From Chitinophagales bacterium (GTDB lineage: Bacteria; Bacteroidota; Bacteroidia; Chitinophagales; UBA2359): a stretch of 27,788 bases of DNA. Each line of letters begins with the position of its first letter. The stretch's first letter is position 1. Made by a program: the position numbers and the translations under genes. The notes below the pieces were generated by a model. That model made no database searches and had not been told where the DNA came from. It worked only from the letters and a program-made list of their open reading frames with translations. Positions 15,828 to 22,586 of this stretch are shown here, one piece after another. Location: positions 1 through 27,788 of the forward strand of contig JAHDDN010000016.1 in NCBI GenBank assembly GCA_020629335.1. The letters run 5' to 3'.

Positions 15828-16796
15828 ATGGATCCGAAATCAGTTGTACTTGAAAAAATTAAAGCTCAAGGTGGTTGGGTAAACACTCACGCACACCTCG
15901 ATAGAGCTTACACTTTAACAGAAGATAACTTCCACCAATCCTATTCTTTCCTAAAAGAAAAATGGCACTTGGTAGATGAAATGAAAAAAGCCGCCACCGT
16001 AGATAGTATCTACAGACGAATGGTAAAAGCGACCGAATCTATGATAGAGCAAGGTTCTCAAGCCATGGGCACCTTCATAGACATAGATGAAATCATAGAA
16101 GACAGAGCCATCAAAGCAGCGCTGAAATTGCGCGAATCACATGGTTCAGATCTCGAAATGCGATTTGCCTGTCAGGTATTAAAAGGAGTCGTAAATCCCA
16201 AGGCCCGCTATTGGTTTGACATGGCATTAGAGCATGTAGATATCGTAGGAGGCTTACCTGCCAAAGACTTTGGTCGTGAAGAAGAACACTTAGATATTTT
16301 AATGCAAGCCGCTAAAGACAGAAATCTTCTAGTACACGTCCACGTAGATCAGTTCAATACAGACGAAGAAAAAGAAACAGAACTCCTAGCTCGCAAAACC
16401 ATCGAGCATGGAATGGAAGGCAAAGTGACCGCCGTACACTGTATCTCATTAGCCGCTCATCCAAGAAAGTATCGAGAAGAAGTTTACGCCCTATGCAAGA
16501 AAGCAGATATGCACATCATATCCTGCCCAACCGCATGGATAGATCACAATCGTACAGAACGTTTGGCAGTAAGCCACAACTCCATTACACCAGTAGATGA
16601 AATGGTTCCAGCAGGCTTAAATGTCGCCTTCGGCACCGACAATATCTGCGATATCTACAAGCCATTTTCAGACGGCGATCTATGGACAGAAATGCGAGTC
16701 ATGCTAGAAGCCTGCCATTATTACGATATCGATAACCTAGCCAATATCGCCACCATTAATGGCCTAAAAGTACTAGGCATAGAACCCAAAGCATAA
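15828..16796 (+). CDS. Metal-dependent amidohydrolase, cytosine deaminase-like
   Basis: Predicted cytoplasmic zinc or iron hydrolase of the amidohydrolase superfamily, acting on a cyclic amide or amino-substituted ring; the substrate is unknown. Metal ligands and catalytic residues are all present: NTHAHLD with H21 and H23, HVHVDQ with H172, AVHCIS with H204, and FGTDN with D271. The spacing and the VHVDQFNTDEEKE stretch resemble cytosine deaminases (CodA), but the normal CodA residues around HVDE and GHDDV are altered, so deaminase activity on cytosine should not be assumed. At 322 residues it is shorter than CodA (~425) and lacks the N-terminal beta-sandwich half. It has its own promoter box and ends in a pair of hairpins. 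Confidence 0.8.
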   Translation: MDPKSVVLEKIKAQGGWVNTHAHLDRAYTLTEDNFHQSYSFLKEKWHLVDEMKKAATVDSIYRRMVKATESMIEQGSQAMGTFIDIDEIIEDRAIKAALKLRESHGSDLEMRFACQVLKGVVNPKARYWFDMALEHVDIVGGLPAKDFGREEEHLDILMQAAKDRNLLVHVHVDQFNTDEEKETELLARKTIEHGMEGKVTAVHCISLAAHPRKYREEVYALCKKADMHIISCPTAWIDHNRTERLAVSHNSITPVDEMVPAGLNVAFGTDNICDIYKPFSDGDLWTEMRVMLEACHYYDIDNLANIATINGLKVLGIEPKA

Positions 16797-16813
16797 GCTC
16801 AAAAATTAAATTT

Positions 16814-16859
16814 GGAGCATCCCATATGCTCCGTAAGGGCCGACCTATGTGTCGGCCCT
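16814..16859 (+). terminator. Double hairpin after the amidohydrolase gene
   Basis: GGAGCAT/ATGCTCC (16814-16820, 16826-16832) is followed at once by the GC-rich stem AGGGCCGAC/GTCGGCCCT (16836-16844, 16851-16859). The second stem is strong. Only a weak CTCTTC pyrimidine run follows, so it may serve as an mRNA 3'-end barrier as much as a classical terminator. Confidence 0.55.
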
Positions 16860-16901
16860 CTTCACATCACCCATAATATTATCTTTTCTTATTTTTAATT
16901 T

Positions 16902-16962
16902 GGGGCATCCTTGCGCTCGTTTCAACGAAGTGCAAAGCACAAGCCAATTCATAGTTCATAGT
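16902..16962 (+). repeat. Partial large repeat (left arm only), copy G
   Basis: GGGGCATCCTTGCGCTCG, then the run to CACAAGCCAATTCATAG, matches the first ~55 nt of the large repeat. It stops a few bases before full copy B in the same orientation, giving a tandem of a left arm and a whole unit. Confidence 0.7.
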
Positions 16963-16969
16963 TATTAAG

Positions 16970-17201
16970 GGGCTTCCGCCTGCGCTCGCAAAGGCAAGTG
17001 CGCAGCACGAGCCAAATATTATGCATTCATCATTATGCATTACGCATTGCAAGCGAAGCGCAGCCGTCGGGCTGTCCGTTCTTATGTGGCTATGCTGCTC
17101 CTACTTCGCTAAGGTCCGCTTGTCTGCTAAAGCCAGCCTGCGCGTACCTAAGCTACGTAAGTCGCATCATGGACGCCACATACCACTCCCATCCCTAAGC
17201 C
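16970..17201 (+). repeat. Large structured repeat, copy B
   Basis: Best-preserved copy. Outer stem: ATGTGGC (17084-17090) with GCCACAT (17175-17181). Middle stem: GGTCCGC (17113-17119) with GCGTACC (17142-17148), one C-T mismatch. Apical hairpin: GCT-AA-AGC (17126-17133). Upstream CAGCC-GTCG-GGCTG forms another hairpin. Two overlapping open frames of 62-66 codons through it are repeat sequence, not genes. Confidence 0.92.
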
Positions 17202-17254
17202 GAAAATAATGATGAATGATGAACTATGAATTTTTAATCGAACGATTAATGTAG

Positions 17255-17289
17255 AGACGCATTGCAATGCGTCTTCCCCCCTAAGTAAT
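17255..17289. repeat. Palindromic element, copy 3
   Basis: AGACGCATTGCAATGCGTCT at 17255-17274 followed by a C-run and CTAAGTAAT. The right half and C-run recur at 18099-18129, so the metallophosphoesterase gene lies between two copies in the same orientation. Confidence 0.9.
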
Positions 17290-17408
17290 AAAAAACAGCT
17301 ATCGACAAGCACTACTAAAGTATTATTGACTATATTTGATCTTGTGGAGCATGAAAAAAGGAGTCGTGAGATATAAAGCTCCGCATTTTTATCACCATAA
17401 TAAATTAA

Positions 17409-18044
17409 ATGAAAATCACCTTTATTTCAGATACACACGGATATCACGATCAATTAAATTTGGATCGTGGTGATATGTTAATACACTCAGGAGATGTATC
17501 TAAAACTGGATCAGAAAACGAAGTTAAAGAATTTTTGAATTGGTTCAGTAATTTGAATTTTGAATACAAAATATTTATAGCGGGGAATCATGATTTCTAT
17601 TTTGAAAAAGAGGAAGACTCATTGATACAGAAATTGATTCCTAAGGATATTCATTATCTGAATGATTCTGGAATTCAAATTAATGGAATTAATATTTGGG
17701 GTTCGCCAATTCAACCTTGGTTTTTTGATTGGGCATTTAATAGGAAGAGGGGAGAAGTAATTCGTAGACATTGGGATATGATTCCAAATGGCACAGATAT
17801 CCTTATTACTCATGGCCCTCCTTTAGGAATACTTGATGAAACAATAGGTGGTAAAAATGTAGGCTGTAAAGATTTATTAGAAGTGGTGCAAAAAATAAAA
17901 CCAAAAATTCATTCGTTTGGACACATCCATGAAAGTTATGGTATCTTAGATTTGGATGGAGTTAAATATATAAATGCCTCAGTGCTGAACATAAAATATC
18001 AATTAGTAAATAGACCAGTTGAAATTGAATATTCAAATGAATGA
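17409..18044 (+). CDS. Calcineurin-like metallophosphoesterase
   Basis: Predicted two-metal phosphoesterase. All motifs of the fold are visible: SDTHG with D8 and H10, HSGDVS with D29, AGNHDFY near residues 59-65, LITHGPP near 134, and SFGHIHE near 170-176, with the expected spacing. At 211 residues it is a bare catalytic domain without signal peptide or membrane segment, and it resembles the small MPPED-like group found in Bacteroidota and animals. The physiological substrate is unknown; cyclic nucleotides or nucleotide esters are possible. The gene stands alone, with AT-rich flanks and a palindromic element on each side, and converges on the amidase gene. Gene confidence is high, function only at family level. 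Confidence 0.9.
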   Translation: MKITFISDTHGYHDQLNLDRGDMLIHSGDVSKTGSENEVKEFLNWFSNLNFEYKIFIAGNHDFYFEKEEDSLIQKLIPKDIHYLNDSGIQINGINIWGSPIQPWFFDWAFNRKRGEVIRRHWDMIPNGTDILITHGPPLGILDETIGGKNVGCKDLLEVVQKIKPKIHSFGHIHESYGILDLDGVKYINASVLNIKYQLVNRPVEIEYSNE

Positions 18045-18098
18045 TACATCTCTCAACAGTCGAGCCACCTTTATTAGTAAAACCCGTTCATTTGAATT

Positions 18099-18129
18099 TT
18101 GCAATACGTCTTTTCCCCCCTAAGTAATA
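18099..18129. repeat. Palindromic element, half copy 4
   Basis: TTGCAATACGTC, a TTTT, six C and TAAGTAATA reproduce the right half of the palindrome and its flank at 17262-17290 with a G-to-A change and a longer T-run. The left half is missing. It lies between the convergent metallophosphoesterase and amidase genes. Confidence 0.8.
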
Positions 18130-18146
18130 TCCAACACAAGCCTCAC

Positions 18147-19637
18147 TCAAACAAGCCCACCATCACTTTCAAAAAAGCCCGCTCTTTCTAATTGACTTGC
18201 CAGGGAGAATAATTTGGCTTCCTCACACATCCTTCCATAGAATTGCATTCCGATGGGTAAATTTTGAGAGGAAACGTGAAGGGGGACTGACATAGCAGGC
18301 AGTCCCGAAATATTGCCTAATATGGTAAAGGACATTTTGCTTAATACAGGATGAGCTAAGTTTTTCACCATGCCTGATTGTAAGGCAAATTTACCACTAC
18401 CCAAAGGAGAAAAGACACCACTTATAGACATGAGTAATTCATCTGTTTTGTTGGCGGGTAATACTGTGTGAGGAACAGCAGGAGTCGGCACTGTAGGACA
18501 CAACATAAGATCGTAGTCTGATAAAAATTTCCCTATAGCATAGCTATGTAAATGCCAACCTTCTAAAGCATATAGTAATTGATCCGCTCTTATCGCTCGG
18601 CCTAATTGAGCCATGTTTTTAGTGGCAGCTTCGAATTTTGAGATAGCTTCCTTTCCAAACCTGCGTTTGATATCATTTTCATTGGCTGCGACATGACTAC
18701 AAACTACCCAAAAAAAGTCAGACCAAAATCGGTTGATGTCTATATTGGGTTCTGCTTCCTCTACGATATGACCAAGGGACTCTAATTGCTTAGCGGTTTT
18801 GTTTAAAGCCTCTAAAACTTCACTATCTACCTCAGTACCTTCAATCAATGGTTTTTTTGATAAGGCAATTTTTAGTGACTTAGGATCTTTTTGGCAAGCA
18901 TTCAAATAGCCTGCTTGGTTTTTGGAAACACGATAAGGGGCTCCAATTTCACTCCCAGCGGTACAATCTAGCATAGCAGCGCTATCTCTCACCGTTCTTG
19001 TTAGAACGTGATCAGCGACTGCACCGCTCCAAGCTTGTCCAAGATCTGGTCCTAAGGGATTTAAGCCTCTTGATGGTTTTAGGCCGAATACCCCACACCA
19101 AGCTGAGGGAAAACGAATAGAGCCGCCACCATCACCGCCGCCAGCCATTGGTACAATACCAGCAGCTACTGCACAGGCACTTCCCCCAGAAGATCCGCCT
19201 GAACTATAGCCGTGTTTATGCGGATTATGAGTAGGCCCATGCGCTTTGGGTTCAGTGGTGATAATTAAGCCAAATTCAGGCGTATTAGTTTTACCGAAAA
19301 AGACCAGCCCTGATTGTTTGAATCTTTTGACATGCTCGCTATCATAAGTGGGTACCCAATTGACTCCTCGCGATCCCATAGTCATAGGTTCATCCTTTAA
19401 AATGGCTGTCAAATCTTTTAATAAAAAAGGCACCCCTTTAAAAATACCATCTGGCAAACCTTTATTAATTTGATTTTTGGCTCGATCATCAAACCGATGA
19501 ATGATGGCATTTAATTGGGGGTTTAAATCATTGGCTCTATCAATAGCCGCTTCTAATAATTCATGAGCACTAAGCTCTCCCTTATTGATTAACTCACCTA
19601 AACCTATCCCATCAAATTGTGTGTACTCTTTAAACAT
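18147..19637 (-). CDS. Amidase (amidase-signature family)
   Basis: Hydrolyses an amide bond through the Ser-cis-Ser-Lys triad of the amidase-signature family. Visible: FLLKDL with K74, [14 protein letters not shown] with cis-Ser S153, and [23 protein letters not shown] with nucleophile S173 (~166-188). At 496 residues it has the usual length. GatA is unlikely, because no gatB/gatC is nearby and the [10 protein letters not shown] form of the motif is more like stand-alone amidases such as the 6-aminohexanoate-cyclic-dimer hydrolase group. The start ATG reads [17 protein letters not shown], the normal N-terminal helix, with no signal peptide. It is the only full gene on the minus strand; upstream lies the EF-G remnant with its terminator. 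Substrate unknown. Confidence 0.92.
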   Translation of the reverse strand: MFKEYTQFDGIGLGELINKGELSAHELLEAAIDRANDLNPQLNAIIHRFDDRAKNQINKGLPDGIFKGVPFLLKDLTAILKDEPMTMGSRGVNWVPTYDSEHVKRFKQSGLVFFGKTNTPEFGLIITTEPKAHGPTHNPHKHGYSSGGSSGGSACAVAAGIVPMAGGGDGGGSIRFPSAWCGVFGLKPSRGLNPLGPDLGQAWSGAVADHVLTRTVRDSAAMLDCTAGSEIGAPYRVSKNQAGYLNACQKDPKSLKIALSKKPLIEGTEVDSEVLEALNKTAKQLESLGHIVEEAEPNIDINRFWSDFFWVVCSHVAANENDIKRRFGKEAISKFEAATKNMAQLGRAIRADQLLYALEGWHLHSYAIGKFLSDYDLMLCPTVPTPAVPHTVLPANKTDELLMSISGVFSPLGSGKFALQSGMVKNLAHPVLSKMSFTILGNISGLPAMSVPLHVSSQNLPIGMQFYGRMCEEAKLFSLASQLERAGFFESDGGLV

Positions 19638-19715
19638 ATTTAGTAGATTGAATGTGCATCAAAACTTCTGATCAATATACTAAAATAAAAATGAATTGAT
19701 ATCTTGAATGTGAAT

Positions 19716-19757
19716 TAAAAAGAGTGGAGCCTCTTTTTAAAAAGGCGACTCCACTCT
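19716..19757 (-). terminator. Strong terminator belonging to the EF-G remnant
   Basis: On the minus strand AGAGTGGAG pairs with CTCCACTCT (plus 19749-19757 and 19721-19729), with an inner TTTTTAAAAA-type stem, and runs into a T-tract (plus 19716-19720 is all A). It follows the EF-G stop by 18 nt, the normal place for a terminator of that gene. Confidence 0.85.
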
Positions 19758-19775
19758 AATATCAAAACTTTTCAA

Positions 19776-19940
19776 TTAACTCGCTACTACTGCTTCTACC
19801 ATTTGATTTGGTAAAGGAGTATAGTGATTAAATTTCATGGTATAATTCGCTCGTCCTGCACTGACTGTTCTAAGATGATTGATATACCCAAACATTTCAG
19901 ATAAAGGAACTTGAGCCTGAACTTGAATCCGTTGATGGAG
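19776..19940 (-). pseudogene. fusA: Elongation factor G C-terminal remnant
   Basis: Minus-strand translation of 54 codons up to a TAA at 19776-19778 contains [14 protein letters not shown] followed by [20 protein letters not shown] and [12 protein letters not shown]. This is the C-terminal domain V end of elongation factor G (the PLSEMFGY...LR...GRA...M.F.HY pattern). The other ~640 residues are absent. Homology fades near 19931-19940, where unrelated AT-rich sequence with the promoter of the DUF4259 gene begins, so this is a deletion or rearrangement scar. No start codon is usable. The copy was probably an EF-G paralogue or a duplicated fragment; the functional fusA must be elsewhere. Its own terminator survives next to it. 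Confidence 0.88.
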
Positions 19941-19960
19941 TAAAAGTTTCTTTATATTTG
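19932..19960 (+). promoter_or_regulatory. Promoter of the DUF4259 gene, at the EF-G breakpoint
   Basis: TTG at 19932-19934, an 18-nt spacer and TATATTTG at 19953-19960 fit the Bacteroidota promoter (TTG and TAnnTTTG, the latter exact). The -33 part overlaps the end of the EF-G remnant. The DUF4259 ATG is 42 nt downstream of the -7 box. Confidence 0.6.
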
Positions 19961-20002
19961 AAGTATAAAATAATCTATTCAGCCAAAATCAAATAAATTA
20001 AA

Positions 20003-20362
20003 ATGGGCGCTTTTGGAACAGGCATTTTAGATAATGATACTTCTGCGGAAGTTTACCATCGATTTATTGAGTTGGTAAATGATAAGCAAGAAATACCGAC
20101 TATCATTGAAAAGATCAACAGTGAGTTTCAGGAATATAAAGTAGGCGATTATTCGAAAACAGATTTTATCTTTGGACTTGGACTCGCTTTATGGGAAAAT
20201 TGTGCCCTCGATGAAGGTACGCTCCATCAAATCAGAGCATTTATTGATTCAGGTGTCGACATAAAAATATGGGAGGAATTAGAGGGGAGCGAAGCAGATA
20301 TCAAGCAAAGAAAGAAAGAGCTAAAAAAGTTTTTGAAGAAAATAGAAAAAGCAAGCCCTTAA
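20003..20362 (+). CDS. DUF4259-like protein, first frame
   Basis: A 119-residue product beginning MGAFGTGILDNDTSAEVYHRF, the typical opening of DUF4259-type small proteins (MGA[FW]GTG.F.ND). The middle (DFIFGLGLALWENCALDEGTLHQIRAFIDSG, ~50-80) also fits, and the end is a Lys/Glu-rich linker (KQRKKELKKFLKKIEKASP). The function is unknown; relatives are scattered in bacteria and some are suspected immunity-type proteins. The frame stops at 20360-20362, but the adjacent -1 frame continues in a Lys-rich linker and then a folded-looking domain. A canonical A AAA AAG heptamer lies at 20323-20329 in the correct phase. The natural protein may therefore be a ~288-residue fusion with the next entry. 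Confidence 0.75.
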   Translation: MGAFGTGILDNDTSAEVYHRFIELVNDKQEIPTIIEKINSEFQEYKVGDYSKTDFIFGLGLALWENCALDEGTLHQIRAFIDSGVDIKIWEELEGSEADIKQRKKELKKFLKKIEKASP

Positions 20363-20868
20363 AAAGAAGAAAGAAAAAAGTCATCAATAAACCCCCAATT
20401 TTTAAGATTGGAGATTGCTTAACTTTTCAATTGTCAAATGGGAATTATAGCGGTGCTATTGTAATAGGGGAGCATGGCTTAGATACGCACTATGAATCAA
20501 GTAATGTCATTATCTCCACCAATATTAATCAAAAGACTATTCCTAAGAAAGAAGATTTTATAGAGGCAAATGTCCTTATCCTAAATCATAACTCTCACAA
20601 AAATACAGTCCGAATCAATGAATACTCAGCCAATAGATTTGAGGAGTATAAAGATAAATTTAGCGTAGTAACTCAAATAGAAATCAATCCCGAAATTCCA
20701 ATCTATTTCAGAAATAACTTTTGTGGCAACTCTCCTTGGAATTGGATGATTGATCAATTTGAAATGGAGTTAGATTGGACTAAAAAAATCAGAAGAAAAA
20801 TAAAAGTCTTAACAATCAAGGACGTCTTGCTTGATCTTAAACTAAAGGAAACAAGGAATAAAATTTAG
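20269..20868 (+). CDS. Second frame of the DUF4259-like gene (possible -1 frameshift product)
   Basis: Open frame in the -1 phase relative to the gene at 20003. Its apparent N-terminus (MGGIRGERSRYQ) lies inside the first frame and looks like shadow translation, so real coding more likely begins at the overlap, about 20329, as VFEENRKSKPLKRRKKK. From residue ~40 a folded domain follows: PPIFKIGDCLTFQLSNGNYSGAIVIGEHG, then VRINEYSANRFEEYKDKFSVVTQIEINPEIP and a C-terminal basic helix. The FKIGDCLTFQL..G.Y.GAIVIG start resembles immunity-protein-26-like beta domains, though I cannot confirm the family. Either a -1 programmed frameshift or a single-base indel separates the two parts. Coding is supported by a 199-codon open frame with neighbour-like composition. 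Confidence 0.65.
   Translation: MGGIRGERSRYQAKKERAKKVFEENRKSKPLKRRKKKVINKPPIFKIGDCLTFQLSNGNYSGAIVIGEHGLDTHYESSNVIISTNINQKTIPKKEDFIEANVLILNHNSHKNTVRINEYSANRFEEYKDKFSVVTQIEINPEIPIYFRNNFCGNSPWNWMIDQFEMELDWTKKIRRKIKVLTIKDVLLDLKLKETRNKI
20323..20329 (+). promoter_or_regulatory. Candidate -1 ribosomal slippery heptamer
   Basis: CTA AAA AAG in the zero frame contains A AAA AAG (20323-20329), the heptamer used by E. coli dnaX. A -1 slip here leads directly into the frame of the following domain, giving KKELKK joined to VFEENRKSKP. No convincing downstream pseudoknot or close upstream Shine-Dalgarno stimulator was found; an AGGGGAG lies ~35 nt upstream. Confidence 0.4.
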
Positions 20869-20900
20869 CCCCATAATTGTCGGATGTTTTTTATACTTTG

Positions 20901-21129
20901 GGGCTTCCCATGCGCTCGTAAAATCGAGTGCGCAGCAAGAGTCAATTCATCATTCATCATTACGCATTATGCATTCGCCGAAGGCGCATGGTCGGGCTGT
21001 CCGTTCTTATGTGGCTATGCTGCTCCTACTTCACTAAGTGCTGCTTGTCTGCCCTTCGGGCCAGCCATCGCATCACTAAGTTCCGTAAGTCGCATCATGT
21101 ACGCCACATACCACTACCATCCCTAAGCC
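20901..21129 (+). repeat. Large structured repeat, copy C
   Basis: Full copy 33 nt after the second DUF4259 frame. Outer stem: ATGTGGC (21009-21015) with GCCACAT (21103-21109). Middle stem: GTGCTGC (21038-21044) with GCATCAC (21070-21076), the same C-T mismatch position as copies A and B but different pairs. Apical stem: CCC/GGG in CTGCCCTTCGGGCCAG. Two open frames of 80-84 codons across it are repeat sequence. Confidence 0.92.
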
Positions 21130-21133
21130 TGTT

Positions 21134-21232
21134 CTCCCTCGGGGGAGGTGTCCGAAGAGCGGACAGCGGTGAGTGCTGTTGACTCTCATTAAGTCGTGCT
21201 AAGGTGAAAATGTCATAAAGTCGTACTAGGTG
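21134..21232. repeat. Hairpin cluster and imperfect tandem repeat
   Basis: Directly after repeat copy C come three small stems: CTCCC/GGGAG (21134-21147), GTCCG/CGGAC (21150-21164) and CAGC/GCTG (21164-21178). Then an imperfect direct repeat follows: 21186-21206 contains TTAAGTCGTGCTAAGGTG and 21213-21232 contains ATAAAGTCGTACTAGGTG. The rest of the gap to the lipoprotein gene at 21396 is AT-rich without a visible gene. Confidence 0.6.
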
Positions 21233-21395
21233 TCTAAAGTAAACTTTTTACGTTTATTTATCCAATGTTTTGTTGTTTTTTAGTTGTTCTACAGGTTTTT
21301 GTCTCTTTTCTACCGTATTTATAATTTTTTGAGCTAAATGATGTTAATTACTTGAAACGAGTTGCTTACAATCAAATTATAAATTAAACTTAAAC

Positions 21396-22190
21396 ATGAA
21401 AATAGGAGTAACAATAATTGTGGTGTTAACAATTTTATTAAGTTGTAGACTTGAACAAAACAAGCAACTTGATTCAAATGAGCTACAAATAGGCAAGTCA
21501 GATAATGATAATATAATTGAAACGGACGATCAAGACGAATTAGTTAAAATACCTCTTGACCAAAAGATCAACATAAATGAAGACATAAATAATGAACCAA
21601 TAGGTATTGAAGTTACTTACCAACTAGATTCTTTAAGAATAAACAACAATATATTATTAGTAAAGGCGCAAGATATAAAGTTAAGCGTAAAACCTCAAGA
21701 TATTTTTCCAGAAGAATTTGAACAAGATGTAGTGAGTACCATTAAAGGCAATCAAGTTTATTCTTGGAATCATTTTAAGGATAAAATATTTTGGGAGGAG
21801 AAGAAATTTAAAATTTTAAAAGCAGATTTTAATTTCGACGGTTTTCAGGATATTTATTTCATGAATCAATATGGATTTGCTCAGAATACAGGATACGAAG
21901 TCTATATTTATAACCAACAGAAAAAGCAATTTATTAAGTCAGAACTATCCAATAAAAGTTGGTCAAAATTGGAATTAATGGAGGAGAAAAAACGAATTAG
22001 ATTATATAATCACATTAATTCATCAGAAGGGTATAAAACTGATTATACAATAAATAATTTGGGACAATTACTTAAACAGAGAAGTGAAGCAACTATTAGT
22101 AAAAATAGTTCAACCAACACATATTATAAAATTATTGGAAAGAATATTGATTCAAAATGGGTGGTGGATACAACTATAATTAAAAAGTAA
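21396..22190 (+). CDS. Lipoprotein with a DxDxDG-type loop (XAC2610-like)
   Basis: A secreted, lipid-anchored protein of 264 residues. The N-terminus MKIGVTIIVVLTILLSCRLEQ is a lipoprotein signal peptide with the cysteine at residue 17. After an acidic, Asn-rich linker (~20-70), a domain contains LKADFNFDGFQDIYFMNQYG (~146-165), a calcium-loop-like DFNFDG turn followed by the typical GFAQNTGYEVYIYNQQKKQF, as in the XAC2610-related family. The function is unknown, and no enzymatic residues are evident. The gene stands alone between repeat copies C and D, which face each other in opposite orientation. The family call is tentative; lipoprotein export is well supported. Confidence 0.75.
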   Translation: MKIGVTIIVVLTILLSCRLEQNKQLDSNELQIGKSDNDNIIETDDQDELVKIPLDQKININEDINNEPIGIEVTYQLDSLRINNNILLVKAQDIKLSVKPQDIFPEEFEQDVVSTIKGNQVYSWNHFKDKIFWEEKKFKILKADFNFDGFQDIYFMNQYGFAQNTGYEVYIYNQQKKQFIKSELSNKSWSKLELMEEKKRIRLYNHINSSEGYKTDYTINNLGQLLKQRSEATISKNSSTNTYYKIIGKNIDSKWVVDTTIIKK

Positions 22191-22203
22191 ACAGTCAAGC
22201 AAG

Positions 22204-22220
22204 GCATATAAGGTATATGC
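22204..22220. terminator. Small hairpin after the lipoprotein gene
   Basis: GCATATA (22204-22210) and TATATGC (22214-22220) pair perfectly over a 3-nt loop, 14 nt after the lipoprotein stop. There is no T-run, so it is only a weak candidate terminator. Confidence 0.3.
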
Positions 22221-22254
22221 TTACCATTCTCGTTTCTGCTTTGATTTTGTTTGC

Positions 22255-22486
22255 GCAAGGGATGGTAGCGGTATGTGGCGGCCATGTACTGACTTACGGC
22301 GCTTAGTGATGCGATGGCTGGCCCGCAGGGCAGACAAGCAGCACTTAGCAGAGTAGGAAGTACATAGCCACATAAGAGCGGACAGCCCGACTGCTGCGCT
22401 TCGCTTGCAATGAGTAATGCATGATGAATGCATAATATTGGGTTCGTGCTGTGGACTTCGCCTTTACGAGCGCAGCAGATGCGCCC
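22255..22486 (-). repeat. Large structured repeat, copy D
   Basis: Minus-strand copy 65 nt after the lipoprotein stop. On the minus strand it has the outer stem ATGTGGC/GCCACAT, the same middle stem as copy C (GTGCTGC/GCATCAC) and the apical hairpin CTGCCCTGCGGGCCAG, whose loop differs from copy C. Three overlapping minus-strand open frames of 63-127 codons here are repeat sequence. Confidence 0.9.
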
Positions 22487-22586
22487 AAATAAAAAAATAA
22501 AATCCATAAAAATGAATAAAAAAGTAGGGTAAGCAAAGATTTATTCGGTATATTAAGTAAGTAATTCTGTTAGACAATGATGCCCT

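Noticed and set aside
16998..17209. Open frames of 62-66 codons (also near 20884-21182 and minus-strand 22221-22536) with shared peptide text such as SGCPFLCGYAAPT
   Set aside because: They are translations of the large repeat in its copies. The same DNA is read in different frames, the copies differ by changes that preserve base pairing rather than protein, and they contain frame breaks between copies.
18147..19637. Amidase as GatA of the tRNA amidotransferase
   Set aside because: gatB and gatC are not adjacent and the [10 protein letters not shown] motif is more like stand-alone amidases, so a gene symbol was not given.
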